Source of the DNA: Solen grandis
Lineage: Eukaryota; Mollusca; Bivalvia; Adapedonta; Solenidae
Length of the DNA: 64,000 bases
Reading direction: 5' to 3'
NCBI GenBank assembly: GCA_021229015.1
Contig: CM037795.1
Span: 19,840,378-19,904,377 of the forward strand
In this document: positions 31,801-43,156 of the stretch, piece after piece
How the letters are laid out: the number at the start of each line of letters is the position of its first letter
How positions within the stretch are numbered: position 1 is the stretch's first letter
The notes under the pieces: model-generated
Database searches by the model: none
What the model saw: only the letters and a program-made list of their open reading frames with translations
What the model was told of the DNA's origin: nothing
Position numbers and translations under genes: made by a program

Positions 31801-34800
31801 GTTCACTGCTCCTCAGTGGTCTGGAAATGAGGATTTTGTAATTAAATTTGGTAAAGTTTAACTGTGGTTTTCTGCTGATCAGGCTTTATATGGTACCTAC
31901 TGAGTGCGTCAAAATGAGTCTATATGAGGGAAAGGGTTAAAGTTCCACTGTGCTTCTCTTATGTGATTGCCTTTTTATTCAGGTAAGCCTGTAACTCAAC
32001 CACTAACCAATTCAACCAGTGTTGGGAATCAGACAGAACATTTACTATATCTCATTAAAATGTGTATATCTTTTGCTAGAAATAATATACTTAAAATTTG
32101 TGTTAGCATCCTTCCAATCCGACTCAGCCTTTAATGAATTATACCATGAGAAACAAATTACTAGAAACTCAGAAACCTACATTTTGAGTGTGATTTCAAT
32201 ATTGATCGTCTCTGTCGTAGGCATTACTGATCAACTTTCCATTATAATTTAAAATTGGGCCAATACTAATTTCAACCATTCAAAATTGTCAGCTGCTAAT
32301 AAGTGCTTCATTTAAGATGGTGGTTAATAAAACACTTGGCTGCCACACAAATTTTTGAACAAAAAATGAGGACTGCTTGTAGGTGGTTTACACTGCCATA
32401 AGTCACTGATATTGTCAGATTTTAGCAGACTACACTGTTCAGCTATATTGTCAATATGTTTATTAGTTTTAATATGTTCGTATATAAATGGATGTTGATA
32501 AATCTGTGATGTGAAACTCTTTGGTGAGACATGTTTTGATTATATATTGGTTTACAGGCACTCAACAATCTGCAGTCAACTGTACAAGGTTTTGAACATG
32601 TTAACAGTGAAAATGTATTTAAGGTAAGAATGGATTGAGCTGTAAAGCATTAAGAACAAGATTTTATATGAATTTGAGATCAGGCTCTAATTACACCGAC
32701 AATACTTAGTACTACGTAATACTTCAGTAAGATAGAAACACGTTCCACTATTTTTGTGGGGCTGAGACTGGTATATCTCTTCTGCTTGGTGCTCAGCATA
32801 GAAGGGTTGTTCCTGGACTGGTTAGCCTGGTCACAAGATACTGGGACTCGTATCATGCCGCTTGTCTACTGCATATCTCAGTGAGGAAACTCTATATATC
32901 TGTCTCCTGTAGACACAGTTATCAGATGATGTAAATACTGTTGGTGGGTGTAGCCATCAAACTGGAAATCTATCAGAAAATAAGGGTGTGTGTGATATTG
33001 TCAGGTTTGTGATGAGCCGCACCCCCTCCTGGTGAAGGACATGATACAGCACTGTGTGGTGGGCAACATTGACGAGGCCTACAAGGTCATGGCCTATCTT
33101 TGGAAACTGGGCTACTCTCCAGAGGATATCATTGGCATTGTCTTCCGAGTGACCAAAACTCACGACATGCCAGAATACCTGAAGTTGGAGTTTATTAAGG
33201 TAGGGGGAGATAATTTGTATCATAATTTCAAACTCTTTGAACTCTCTTTGTCACACTGTAGACAGGCAGAAGTTAACTGTCAGATTTACACAAACTGAAA
33301 GATATTCTGACTAGAAGCTTACCAGCTGCTTCTTACAGGGTAATATAGAATTGGACACTGCTAATTCTTATTTCTCATGTTTTTTAAAAGAAGAGTCCTC
33401 AAAATTAAAAATGAACGTGACATTACTGCTGTCTTGTATTATTTTTCCACAAAATGAATATTCTATATGTAAAACAAGCTTTTGTAACTTTGTTTTACAA
33501 AGATTTCTTTCCCTTGCTTGGACAAAACAAAGTTATAAAAAAAAAAAATGGTATAGCTCCCTTACTTGGCGCTTAGCATATAAAGCTAGTTTTAGAACTG
33601 GCTGGCCTGTTAATAGGATAAAGTGACCGGTGTGTGGTGTCATGCCACATGTCTATGGCGTGATACTGCATGCAGTGTGGCTGCACTATATCAGTCTCAA
33701 GGAGACATTGTCTCCAAATAGTGGGATGCTAAATCCAACAAACCAAACATTTCTTGATTATTATTAATTAGGATAAAGTTATAACTCGAGAAGCTGGAGT
33801 TGATGTCTGAAAATAGAATTCTGAACTTAAAAACCTCCAGTACTCCCATTAATCCATTGTCAAGGATGAATCTTAATCAGCATATTGTTTTAATGAAACA
33901 TTGTAAAAGTCTTTTGTTGGCTTTTAAGAATTTACAGAATTATTGTTAGAAAATCTTGTCCTGTTAAAAGATGATATAGATGGTAAATGTTAACTCCTTT
34001 CTTCTCTTTATGATGTTGGTGCTATACTGGGATCATGCATGTCATGTTGCATTCTGTCCACCTCAACGTAACTTTGATCCTCATATAGATTGTCAGGCTT
34101 CAGACCCAGATCAGACAACTCCTGGTAGAGCACTGTGTTCAGGATCTTCTCTGCTTCTTTATATACTGGTGTAGCTCGAGCTACACTGCCTGCACAGAAA
34201 AGAAATAATCCTCTGTGTAATATACAGTTTTAAGTTCAGTAAATTGATATTCATGAAGTCATAAAAATGTACATGATTATTCATGAGGTCTCAAGTGCAA
34301 GTTATGGTATTCCAGTGGAACTGGAACAGGTTTTCAGTGTCGAAAACCTAGCTGGAGATTATGGTCACTGTTATAGAAATAGAAAAAAGATTTCAAAGTT
34401 TGAAGTAAGACAAAATGGTTTTGTACCTTAGATAGTTTTAAGGTGTTGTGGATATACATGTAGTATATATATATATATATATATTGAGATGTATATTGTA
34501 GTCAAACCTGCCTTAAGTGGGCAGTCAAGGCAATACGAAAAATGGCCACCTAACCCAGATGACCTATTAATTGAGACATAATCGGTTAAGTACAGGTGGC
34601 ATTGATACAAGTTGAAGTGGGATTATTGTGTGTACCCTCAGACTGTGTAGTCTGGCCATGTGTTGAATGTAGTGTATAATGTTACAGGAGATTGGTTACA
34701 CCCACATGAGGATAGCGGAAGGGTTGCAGTCCCTGCTCCAGATGTCAGGCCTTCTGGCTCGACTGTGTAAAAAGTCCGCCCAGCCTAACATCCTGGCATC

Positions 34801-34804
34801 TTGA
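28829..34804 (+). CDS. Replication factor C subunit 2 (clamp loader), first exon missing
   Basis: Eight exons: 28,829-28,940; 29,236-29,342; 29,784-29,885; 30,146-30,246; 31,406-31,563; 32,558-32,623; 33,005-33,199; 34,688-34,804 (TGA 34,802-34,804). All have AG acceptors and GT donors and consistent phases, giving 318 residues plus a split Trp. In order they show [17 protein letters not shown], the Walker A motif GPPGTGKTT, the Walker B motif LDEAD, the RFC SRC motif in [10 protein letters not shown], sensor-2 region [12 protein letters not shown] and the C-terminal oligomerisation helices. RFC2 is an AAA+ subunit of RFC, which loads PCNA onto primer ends in the nucleus, and also serves in checkpoint-type loaders. 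Human RFC2 has 354 residues, so about 35 N-terminal residues on an upstream exon are missing. Nothing suggests inactivation. Confidence 0.95.
29886..29912 (+). repeat. (CT)n microsatellite at a splice donor
   Basis: A CT dinucleotide run begins immediately after the donor of the third visible RFC2 exon (GTAACTCTCTCT). Confidence 0.8.
30390..30741. mobile_element. MITE-like element in an RFC2 intron
   Basis: GTCCTAACTCCGCC (30,390-30,403) and GGCGGAGTTAGGAC (30,728-30,741) are perfect 14-bp inverted repeats, and GTCCTAACT is repeated just outside at 30,373. The 352-bp interior has no open frame. Confidence 0.5.
31697..31942. mobile_element. 246-bp MITE with perfect 20-bp ends in an RFC2 intron
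   Basis: CTTTAACCCTTTCCCTCATA (31,697-31,716) is matched exactly in inverse at 31,923-31,942. An internal perfect hairpin with 14-bp arms GATCAGCCTGCGAG / CTCGCAGGCTGATC lies at 31,758-31,788. No coding capacity. Confidence 0.85.
32755..32930 (+). repeat. Dispersed repeat, diverged copy
   Basis: Shares order and words with 33,549-33,720 (GGTATAnCTC, GCTTnGnGCTnAGCAT, CTGGnCTGGTTnGCCTG, CATGCC, GTCTAnnGC, GAGACAnnnnnTC). It sits in an RFC2 intron just before the 33,005 exon. TACTTAGTACTACGTAATAC at about 32,700 resembles the MITE ends at 20.6-20.9 kb. Confidence 0.5.
33549..33722 (+). repeat. Dispersed repeat, best-preserved copy
   Basis: Runs from TGGTATAGCTCCCTTACTTG to ATTGTCTCCAAA, in the last RFC2 intron. 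The reverse-complement copy is at 21,095-21,240. Non-coding, SINE- or MITE-like. Confidence 0.65.
34463..34485. repeat. (TA)n microsatellite
   Basis: An AT dinucleotide run in the last RFC2 intron. Confidence 0.85.
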
Positions 34805-35194
34805 GGCATGGCATTTTCATGAAAGATTGACATGGATAAACAGATGATGGTGATACAAAACATTTGTGACAATGAAGCAGGAAAATCACAGTGCTAACTT
34901 TGTTTTGTTTTGTTATGAGATAGATTACAAAAATTTGTCAAAAAGGGGACCACACCTCTAGGACTATAGTAAAAAGTGATGAGGTTTTCCTTGTCATTGG
35001 AATTATTTTAAAGTTCCTGAGTGTTGTCAGATAGACATTAGTGTATATGCAGTTGTGAAGAAACAGTATTCCAAAGAGCAATCACTAGTATATCTGAAAC
35101 ACATTACTCTTGGTGTATCTCATTAAATTGTTAATGGAGCAAGGTACTTCTATTGTCAGCAATATGTATCAATTTATTTATACATTTGAACATT
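34805..35194 (+). other. RFC2 3' flank
   Basis: Presumed 3' untranslated region and downstream DNA. I see no AATAAA; the variant ATTAAA at 35,122-35,127 is a possible poly(A) signal. Confidence 0.4.
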
Positions 35195-36068
35195 TACAGT
35201 GGGGCTTGCGTTCATGTTGGCATATTTTTCGTGTATCGTGTGTGTATTGGTTTTTAAGTGTTTCGTGTATCTGTAACGTGTTTCGTGTATCGTGTAACGT
35301 GTATCGTGTTTCGTTTATCGCATCGTTCCTTCCGTGTGAATCGTTCCGCACGATATATTTTGAGTTCAACGCTTCCTTAAAAGCCAGCATTAGAATTTCA
35401 GCTTTTCAAAATCAGTTAAGTGGTTACTCACCGCATGGCAACATTTTACTGTAGATTACTTACGTTGTCTGTTACAATTTAAGTCTTATATCGATTCATG
35501 TTTAATAAAAATAATGTGTTAACTACGTAGAGTGGTCTCCCCTGTATTGTGTACGAAGGGAGATCACTTCACCTGCTGTAAGATAGCCAATTAAATCGTA
35601 TTATGCGGTTACCAATGACGCTTGGCGCGAATAAATAATTGTTCAAAGCATAGGATCGTTATAGATCTAATAAATTCAATGTGTAACAACAATTATTTGT
35701 AATTTCGACACGATTTAGAACATGTGACTTCCTATTATAGAACATTCGTTGTTTTTTTTCGTGTGTGTGTGTATGTGTTAGTTTTAATGATGGTTTTATT
35801 TATAAATTGATTAATTGCCTTGTTCACTTGGGCGAAAAAAACCGAGTAAATCGATTTACCTCGCTACCGTGCCTATCTGCAATCGTTCGGTTCGTGCGGT
35901 CCGTGTATCGTGCATCGTGTATCGTGCATCAAACGTGTATATGCATCGTTCGTTTATCGTTCGTTCGTTCGTTTATCGTGTAACGTGCGTGTATCGTGCG
36001 GTTCGTTTGCGTTTATCGTGCGTGTATCGTGCGGTTCGTTTGCCAACATGAACGAAAGCCCCACTGTA
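35195..36068. mobile_element. 874-bp element with ~28-bp inverted ends and CGTGTATCG arrays
   Basis: The left end (35,195-35,222, starting TACAGTGGGGCTTGCGTTCA) and the right end (36,041-36,068, ending GAAAGCCCCACTGTA) are inverted repeats with few mismatches. Inside, next to each end, are arrays of variants of CGTGTATCGTG and CGTTCGTTTATCG. The CAGTGGGGC terminus is of hAT-like form, but no convincing target-site duplication is visible. An inner hairpin GTGGTCTCCC / GGGAGATCAC lies near 35,531-35,568. No transposase is encoded. Confidence 0.7.
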
Positions 36069-36960
36069 TTAAGTCCACAAAATTTTGTAAATATATCTTT
36101 TCTTTTTAAAGAAAAACATTAAAGTCCATTGCACATATTACTACAAATATTTGAAACACTTTATGATGATGAATTATGTGTCATTTTTCAACAATCATGT
36201 CACATCTAGTTTTTTGCATTATTTTTGCTCTGGCAGTATTTGCTCATAAGAGATAAAGCATCTGATGTACTTGATGTTCAAATCATATTTAGATGGGACC
36301 GTGTCCAAAGGAAATGTAACTTCTGTGATTACATTTGTATCATCTGCCAGAGAGAACTGTCATTATCTGTAAAGTTGTTATTTATGTGCTTAATATTAAA
36401 GATTTACAGTAAACTTGTGTTATGTATTTTCTAGTATCAAGTAATTTAACACTTACAAGGTGTGTCCAAAAAGTTTGTGGATGTTAAGAAAAATAGCCTC
36501 TTAATAATCATGCCTCATTTATTACGTTTTATATTCATTATTTGCATATCTTTGGGCAAAATTCCGATAGAATATCTGAAACAGTGAATGGAATATACTA
36601 AGTTTTTGTCCATATATCGGGCATATTTAAACATTGTCATAAAAACCTGATTATTAATGGTAAGACAGTACAATCAACGTTACTTGTCTACTTCTTCTAA
36701 AACTAAATAAATTACATGTATTGTCAAAACTTGAAAATTTTAATGTATTTGCTTAACTGATTCAATAATATTGGTTGTTTTGCTTAGCCCATGTGTAATT
36801 GTTTTACTGTAGCATCATGACATGCACTGAAACATCTGATATCAAATTGTATGTATTATTGGACGAAACATTTGAGGACACCATGTAGATGATACAGGTA
36901 GCAACTGGACAGTCACAGGTTTGTTTTACCTAGTGTGTAAGTTGTACAATTATTGTTATT
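36069..36960. other. Intergenic DNA, no gene seen
   Basis: AT-rich, non-repetitive as far as I can see. GGTGTGTCCAAAAAGTTTGT at 36,460 and the related GTGTCCACTTACTTTTTGGA at about 37,868 may be inverted ends of one larger insertion containing the intervening repeats. Confidence 0.35.
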
Positions 36961-37547
36961 AGTCCCCTACCGGTGTTCACACCGGAGGGGACTATAGGTT
37001 TTCCCTCCGTCCGTCCGTCCGTCTGTCCGTCCGCTCAAATCTGGATCGCGATAACTTAATAACTAAGCAAGCTAACTTGATGAAACTTGGTTTATGACTA
37101 GATGCCAATGTGTAGATTATACAGTCGATTTATTTTTGTTCTTCGACTAAAATTGTGGTTGTTATGGTAACGGAAATAGTGACAATATGGCAAAAAATGA
37201 GATCCTGCGATAACTAAGCAAGCTAACTTGATGAAACTTGGTATATGACTAGATGGCAATGTGTAGATTATGCACGTCATTTTATTTTTGTTCTTCGACT
37301 AAAATTGTGGTTGCTATGGTAACGGAAATAGTGACAATATGGCAAAAAATGGGATCCCGCGATAACTAAGCAAGCTAACTTGATGAAACTTGGTATATGA
37401 CTAGATGGCAATGTGTAGATTATGCACGTCATTTTATTTTTGTTCTTCGACTAAAATTGTGGTTGCTATGGTAACAGAAATAGTGAAAATATGGCAAAAA
37501 ATGGGATTGATTACCATATTGAGTCAAGGTGGAGCCGGTAGGGGACT
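36961..37547. mobile_element. Element with inverted ends, (CGTC)n and ~165-bp tandem units
   Basis: AGTCCCCTACCGG (36,961-36,973) and CCGGTAGGGGACT (37,535-37,547) are perfect inverted ends. After the left end come an inner hairpin (CCGGTGTTCACACCGG), a CCGT/CTGT microsatellite (36,997-37,033) and three tandem units carrying AACTAAGCAAGCTAACTTGA and GTTCTTCGACTAAAATTGTG. The small open frame inside is a by-product of the tandem units. Confidence 0.75.
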
Positions 37548-37639
37548 TTATGTGTTGCATACAACACCAGTTACTTGTTCAAACTGAAATCATCAAAATA
37601 AGGATAATAACAGGTCAGGTTGACCAATGATAAAATGAA

Positions 37640-37865
37640 TGCTGGCGTCAGACCTTCATAAAAGTCGCTAAAAGTACTTGATCCATGTTGAATTCTGGTT
37701 GCCATGGCAATGGAAAGAAAAAAAAATAATGAAAACTTCAGAAATCATCTCCCTAAAAACTACTGGCCATATTTCAAAATGTTTTAGTACAGATGTTCCT
37801 TGGGTAACCCTATACTCAGGTGAGCGATCCAGGGCCTTAATGACCCTCTTGTTTGTTCTGGTGCA
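37640..37865 (+). repeat. Fragment of CTCAGGTGAGCG repeat family
   Basis: Ends in CTCAGGTGAGCGATCCAGGG followed by CCTTAATGACCCTCTTGTTT. It is a 5'-truncated copy of the family seen at 25.1, 37.9 and 38.5 kb. Confidence 0.7.
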
Positions 37866-37939
37866 GGTGTCCACTTACTTTTTGGATACACCTCGTATCT
37901 GAGGAAATAATTTAAATGCCTAAGTAATTTCCGCTGTTC

Positions 37940-38460
37940 TTTTTAACTCACTTGAGCACAATATGCTCATGGTGAGCTATTGTGATCGCTTTTTATCCAG
38001 CGTCTGTGCCTGTGTCTAGCATCAACAATTTTCCAAAACCACTGGGCCAAATTTGACAAACCTTGCCTGTGATGTTCCTTGCATAAAGCTCTACCAAAGT
38101 TGTGCAAATGGTTCCGTGGTCAATTGCATATAGGTTACAGGAGGTAACAATAGATTTTAAAAGAGAAATCTTAATTCTCTGAAACCACAAGTCTTAGATA
38201 TTTAGTGTATGGCATTGTCTTAGTGGACCTACAAAGTTTGTTCAAATCATGACCCTGGGGTCACTTGATTTTACATAGACTTACTTAGGAAAAACTAGAA
38301 AAATCTTCTTAGAAACTGCAAGGCCTAGAGTTATGAGATTTAGTGTGTAACATGGCCTCGTGGACCCCTACCAAGTTTTTTCAAAATTGGCCCCACCCTA
38401 GGGTCACTTGATTTTACATAGACTTATATAGGAAAGTAATTTTGCGAATCACTTTTTTTT
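37940..38460 (+). repeat. Tandem-monomer repeat family, short copy
   Basis: Starts with TAACTCACTTGAGCACAATA and includes GTGAGCTATTGTGATCGC, then two monomers with the CCCTGGGGTCACTTGATTTT word. Small minus-strand frames here are artefacts of the repeat. Confidence 0.7.
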
Positions 38461-38514
38461 TATATAGGCTAATTAGAGCTATGAACTTAAAAATTTGGAT
38501 GGCATGTACAGTTT

Positions 38515-40060
38515 TTTTAGCTCACATGAGCACAATGTGCTCAAGGTGAGCTTTTCTGATCGCCTTTTGTCCGGCGTCCGTCGTCCGTGCGTGCGTGCGT
38601 GCGTCCGGCGTCAACAATTGCTTCAAACAACATCTCCTCCTAAACGGCTTGGCCAATTTGAAAAATATTTTGCAGGAATGTTCCTTGGATGAAGCTCTAC
38701 TAAAGTTGTATAAATGGTTCTGGTCCATCGCATAATTAGGTCACAGGAGCTAAAAATAGATTTTAAAAATGAAAATTTAAAAAATCTTCTTCTCTGAAAC
38801 CACAAGGCCTAGCCTTTTGATTTTTGGTATGTAGCATGATCTTATGACTCTCTACCAGGATTGTACAAATTATGACCCTGGGGTCAAAATTGGCCCCGCC
38901 CCAGGGGTCACTTGATTTCACATAGGCTAATATAGGAAAAAATTGAAAAAATCTTCTTCTCCGAAACCACAAGGCCTAGCTTTTTGATTTTTGGTATGTA
39001 GCATCATCTTATGGGCCACTACCAAGATTGTACAAATCATAGCCCTATGGTGATAAATGACCCCACACCAGGGGTCACTTGTTTTACATAGAGTTATATA
39101 GGAAAATCTTAAAAAATCTTCTTCCGAACAAAGGCCTAGCTTGATTTTGGTATAGCATCATCTTATGGGCCACTACCAAGATTGTACAAATCATAGCCCT
39201 ATGGTGATAAATGACCCCGCACCAGGGGTCACTTGTTTTACATAGAGTTATATAGGAAAATCTTAAAAAATCTTCTTCTATGAATCCATAAGGCCTAGAG
39301 CTTAGATATTTGGTATTAAGCATCATCTTATGGGCCACTACCAAGATTGTACAAATCATAGCCCTATGGTGATAAATGACCCCGCACCAGGGGTCACTTG
39401 TTTTACATAGAGTTATATAGGAAAATCTTAAAAAATCTTCTTCCATGAATGCATAAGGCCTAGAGCTTAGATATTTGGTATGAAGCATCATCTTATGGGC
39501 CACTACCAAGATTGTACAAATCATAGCCCTATGGTGATAAATGACCCCGCACCAGGGGTCACTTGTTTTACACAGTTATATAGGAAAATCTTAAAAAATC
39601 TTCTTCTATGAATCCATAAGGCCTAGAGCTTAGATATTTGGTATGAGCATCATCTTATGGGCCACTACCAAGATTGTACAAATCATAGCCATGGTGATAA
39701 ATACCCCCACCAGGGTCACTTGTTTTACAAGTTAATAGGAAAATCTTAAAAAATCTTCTTCTATGAATCAATAAGGCCTAGAGCTAAGATTTTTGGTATG
39801 TAGTAGCATCTAATGGTTCATTACAAAGATTTTCAAAGTCTTGGCCCTACGGTGATAAATGACCCTGCGCCCAAGTCTTCTCTGAAACCATATGGCCCAT
39901 TGCTTAGATATTTGGTGTGTAGTATTGTCAGGGGTAAAATGTTTTAGATTAAGTTATATCAGAATCCTTGTCTGTTTAAAAACCTTGATATCAGTTGAAG
40001 CAATGGTACTCAGGTGAGCGATTCAGGGCCATCATGGCCCTCTTGTTGTGGAATTTAGAT
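38515..40060 (+). repeat. Tandem-monomer repeat family, long copy
   Basis: The left end reads TTAGCTCACATGAGCACAAT, then a CGTCC/GTGCGTGCGTGC microsatellite (38,573-38,610), then about eight monomers of roughly 155-180 bp. Monomer words are AAAATCTTCTTC, AAGGCCTAG, ATTTTTGGTATGTAGCATCA, GATTGTACAAATCA and CCAGGGGTCACTTG. The right end is CAGGTGAGCGATTCAGGGCC. A shorter second end lies at 40,115-40,165. The minus-strand open frame of 146 codons at 39,084-39,524 simply reads through three monomers. Confidence 0.8.
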
Positions 40061-40163
40061 ACTTCTGCATGGTTAGTGTAATCAGTACGACTCCTAATAC
40101 TATAATAGGCATGAAGGCTATGTTTCTCAGGTTGGGGGTTCAGGGCCATCTTGGCCCTCTTGT

Positions 40164-41040
40164 TAGCTCAACTATTCGAAGAATATGAGAGCTATTGTAG
40201 TCGCCCTTGTGTTGGCATCGGCGTTGGTGTTGCAGCTTTTGGTTAAAGTTTTGCATGCAAGTTACTATCAACCTTATATCTCAATAACCATTTATGGTAT
40301 TGACTTAAAAGTTTATGAATATGTTTAGGGGCATCAGACAACCAAGGTAGATAACTCTTGGCTGAATTTAATGACCCCTTTTTAACTTAGAAATTTTGGT
40401 TAAAGTTTTGCATGCAATATAAATTTGGTTAAAGTTTTGCGTGCAAGCTACTATCTAATTTGTATCTCAATAAACATTCATGTATTGACTTGAAAGTTTA
40501 TGAATATGTTTAGGGGCATCAGACAACCAAGGTAGGTAACTCTTGATGGAATATATTACAAATTATGGCCCCTTTTCAACTTAGAAATTTTGGTAAAAGT
40601 TTTGCATGCATAATACTTTCATGCTAATATCTCAGTATCCAGGCATGCAATTGATTTGAAACATTTTTTTTAAATACGTTTAGGGGTATTATACTATCAA
40701 GGTTGATAATGTTTGATGGAATATAAAACAAGTTATGGCCCCCTTTTTAACTTAGAAATTTTGGTTAAAGTTTGCATGCAGGGTATTTTCATGCTTATAT
40801 CTCAGAGTCCAGGCATGGGATTGATTTGAAACATCTTTAATATGTTTAGGGGTATCATACTATAAAGGAAGATAACACTTGATGGAATATATTAAAAATT
40901 ATTGCCCCCTTTTAACATGGATTTTTGGTTTAAGTTTTGCATGAACAGTGTTATTATGCTTATGTCACAGTAACTAGGCATGGGATTGATTTTAGACTTC
41001 ATAAAAATATTAAGGGGTATCAGACTATCAAAGTATTATA
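40164..41040 (+). repeat. Second tandem-monomer repeat family
   Basis: Starts TTAGCTCAACTATTCGAAGA, continues with GAGCTATTGTAGTCGCCC and then about five diverging units of 150-220 bp. Shared words are TTTTGGTTAAAGTTTTGCAT, ATATCTCAATAACC or variants, GTTTAGGGGCATCAGACAAC and CTTGATGGAATAT. It directly abuts the previous family. Non-coding. Confidence 0.75.
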
Positions 41041-41106
41041 TATCATTTTTGACTATGTACATGGTATGTGAAGGGCAAAAATTGAAATAGATTTCATTTG
41101 ATTTAC

Positions 41107-41210
41107 CAACAAGCATTTCAAATTTGTCGAGCGTGCTGTCCTCTGACAGCTCATGTTTTTTATATCCTTGCCACTTAGTGGATGTAGCATAGTGTTTACC
41201 CTTTTCTGTC
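41107..41210 (-). CDS. Candidate orphan exon
   Basis: On the minus strand, TTTTTCAG precedes an open segment encoding RTEKGKHYATSTKWQGYKKH, then ELSEDSTLDKFEMLV, and GTAAAT follows as a donor. The residue composition looks protein-like and lacks the repeats around it. I find no partner exons. It may be a retrotransposed or transposon-derived fragment, or chance. Confidence 0.25.
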
Positions 41211-41940
41211 CTGAAAAACAATAATTTACGAAATGCAATAGAGTTACAGCCCTTGGATATTCAACTATCTTTATCATGTGGGTGAATCAGAATGTTTCTT
41301 TTAATACTTTCAAGATTTTGGGACATTAAACCATAACTAATAAAAAGCCCTCATCACAGACTGCATGTGTGTTATATCAGGTGGAAGTAGTTTTTCAGGA
41401 TTTCAAATTAATAAAATTCTGGGATATGAAAATCAAGAGTTAGACAGCTATGGTATACAGTTAATTTATTTGACATTTATTGGAGACAATTCTGGCAGAA
41501 CAAAACCCTTGTGAACAGACCAAAACATTCCCACATAAAGTGAAGCAATGGTAGTGAATCATTTAAACAAGTTAGCCACCATTCTCCCATGCCATGCAAA
41601 CTTCAACTGTCCACTGGAAAAGAAATGTGGTTGAAGGTTATATCTATACAAAAATAGTCCCACACATATTTGATTTTTTTTTTAACTCAAAAAAGTTTTT
41701 AAATAGAAAATATTTTAGTTTATGAAAACACAAAGACAGTAAGTTAAATAATGCTTAAACCATATCAATACATTAACATTTACTGCTGACAAATAAAAAG
41801 TCATGAAGCATTAACATAAAAAATTGCTTTAATATTTTTGTTTTATATAATTACACAGACACTATAAAGTGAGAAAATTTAGAACTGCTTTTCCTCCAGA
41901 AGTAAAAATAATATCACAATTAACCCGTCATACAAATTTT

Positions 41941-42130
41941 AACCCTTAACCTCAAATGGCAAAATGGAGGAGACCCAGAACAGATCATGGTCTATTTGTT
42001 CACAGAATATTTTAACATTGATTCTAGTCTCTGTGGCAAAGAAAACTCCATTGTTTCATGCACCAGATAGTTATTAAATTTATATTAATCAAGTCGTAAA
42101 ATTATACATGATATTTATGAGGTATAGGGT
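41941..42130 (+). repeat. Member of an AATATTCATGA-end repeat family
   Basis: Begins AACCCTTAACCTCAAATGG, contains CAGAACAGATCATGG and TGTGGCAAAGAAAACTCCAT, and ends with AATCAAGTCGTAAAATTATA and ATTTATGAGGTATAGGGTTA. The same order is found at 44,041-44,255 and 52,310-52,500, inverted at 57,184-57,305, with partial copies at 33,980-34,300. Confidence 0.6.
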
Positions 42131-42227
42131 TAAGAATGGATTTTTTTCCGCATTCCGCATTTTACAAAAAAATTTTGTCATAAGAAAATACCAATCAAAA
42201 CTAGAACTGTCGCCTAATGGCTTACTA

Positions 42228-43156
42228 ATACCCCCCCGCAAGTGTTTTTGTCAAACATGGCTTTGGAGCATGAAATCAGAATTCTTGTATGCAACACTCC
42301 ATCTTAATACGTATATAGAGGACATATGTGCCAACTACATGGAAATCTAGTGATCCTTTGTAACACATACCTATGGATATACCTATGTCTATGGATAAAT
42401 ATCATTAAGATTCACTGAAATCTATCAATGGAAGAAAATTGTAAAACAAATACCATCAAAGGGACATATCTTTAAAACAGGGGGGAATGGGGGGGGGGGG
42501 GGTAACCCAATGTTATATAGAAAAAGCGCTTCTACAATGTCTAAGGATGAATGGCAGCAAGTTTCATCAAAATCCTTCCAGTAGTTTAGGAGGAGTAGTC
42601 TGCAGAAAATTGTAAAGCAAAAATCATCAAAGGGGCATAACTATAATAAAGGGAGGTAATCCAATGTTATATAATAACCGCTTTACAATGTCTAAGGATA
42701 TGCAGCAAGTTTCATCAAAATCCTTCCAGTAGTTTAGAAGGAGTAGTCCGCAGAAGTTTGTAATGCAAAAATCATCAAAGGGGCATAAATTGGTAAATAG
42801 GGGAGGTAACCAAATGATATATAGATAACGCGCTGATACAATGTCTAAGGATCATTGACAGCAAGTTTCATTAAAATCCTTCCAGTAGTTTAGGTGGAGT
42901 AGTCCGCAGAAGTTTGTAATGCAAAAATCATCAAAGGGGCATAACTTGGTAAATAGGGGAGGTAACTCAATGCTATATAGATAACGCGCTAATACAATGT
43001 CTAAGGATCATTGCCAGCAAGTTTCATCAAAATCCTTCCAGAAGTTTAGGAGGAGTAGTCCGCAGAATTTTGTGTCTACAGACGGACGGACGGACGGACG
43101 GACGGACAACCTGATTCCAGTATACCCCCCCCTAACTTCGTTGCGGGGGGGTATAA
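42228..43156. mobile_element. Element with inverted ends, (GACG)n and ~155-bp tandem units
   Basis: ATACCCCCCCGCAA near 42,229 and TTGCGGGGGGGTAT near 43,142-43,155 form the inverted ends. Between them are four to five tandem units with GTTTCATCAAAATCCTTCCA and GTAGTCCGCAGAA, then a (GACG)n run at 43,081-43,106. The layout mirrors 36,961-37,547, in the opposite orientation, with unrelated monomers. Confidence 0.75.

Noticed and set aside
35110..36122. Cys/Ser/Val-rich open frames at 35.1-36.1 kb
   Set aside because: They are translations of the CGTGTATCGTG arrays in the inverted-end element.
37098..37587. Small open frames at 37.1-37.6 kb
   Set aside because: They lie inside tandem units of the inverted-end element and alternate between units.
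39084..39524. 146-codon minus-strand open frame
   Set aside because: It is a read-through of three near-identical repeat monomers and repeats the same peptide.
38515..40060. CRISPR-like array
   Set aside because: Monomers are long and diverged with no unique spacers of constant length, and the genome is animal.
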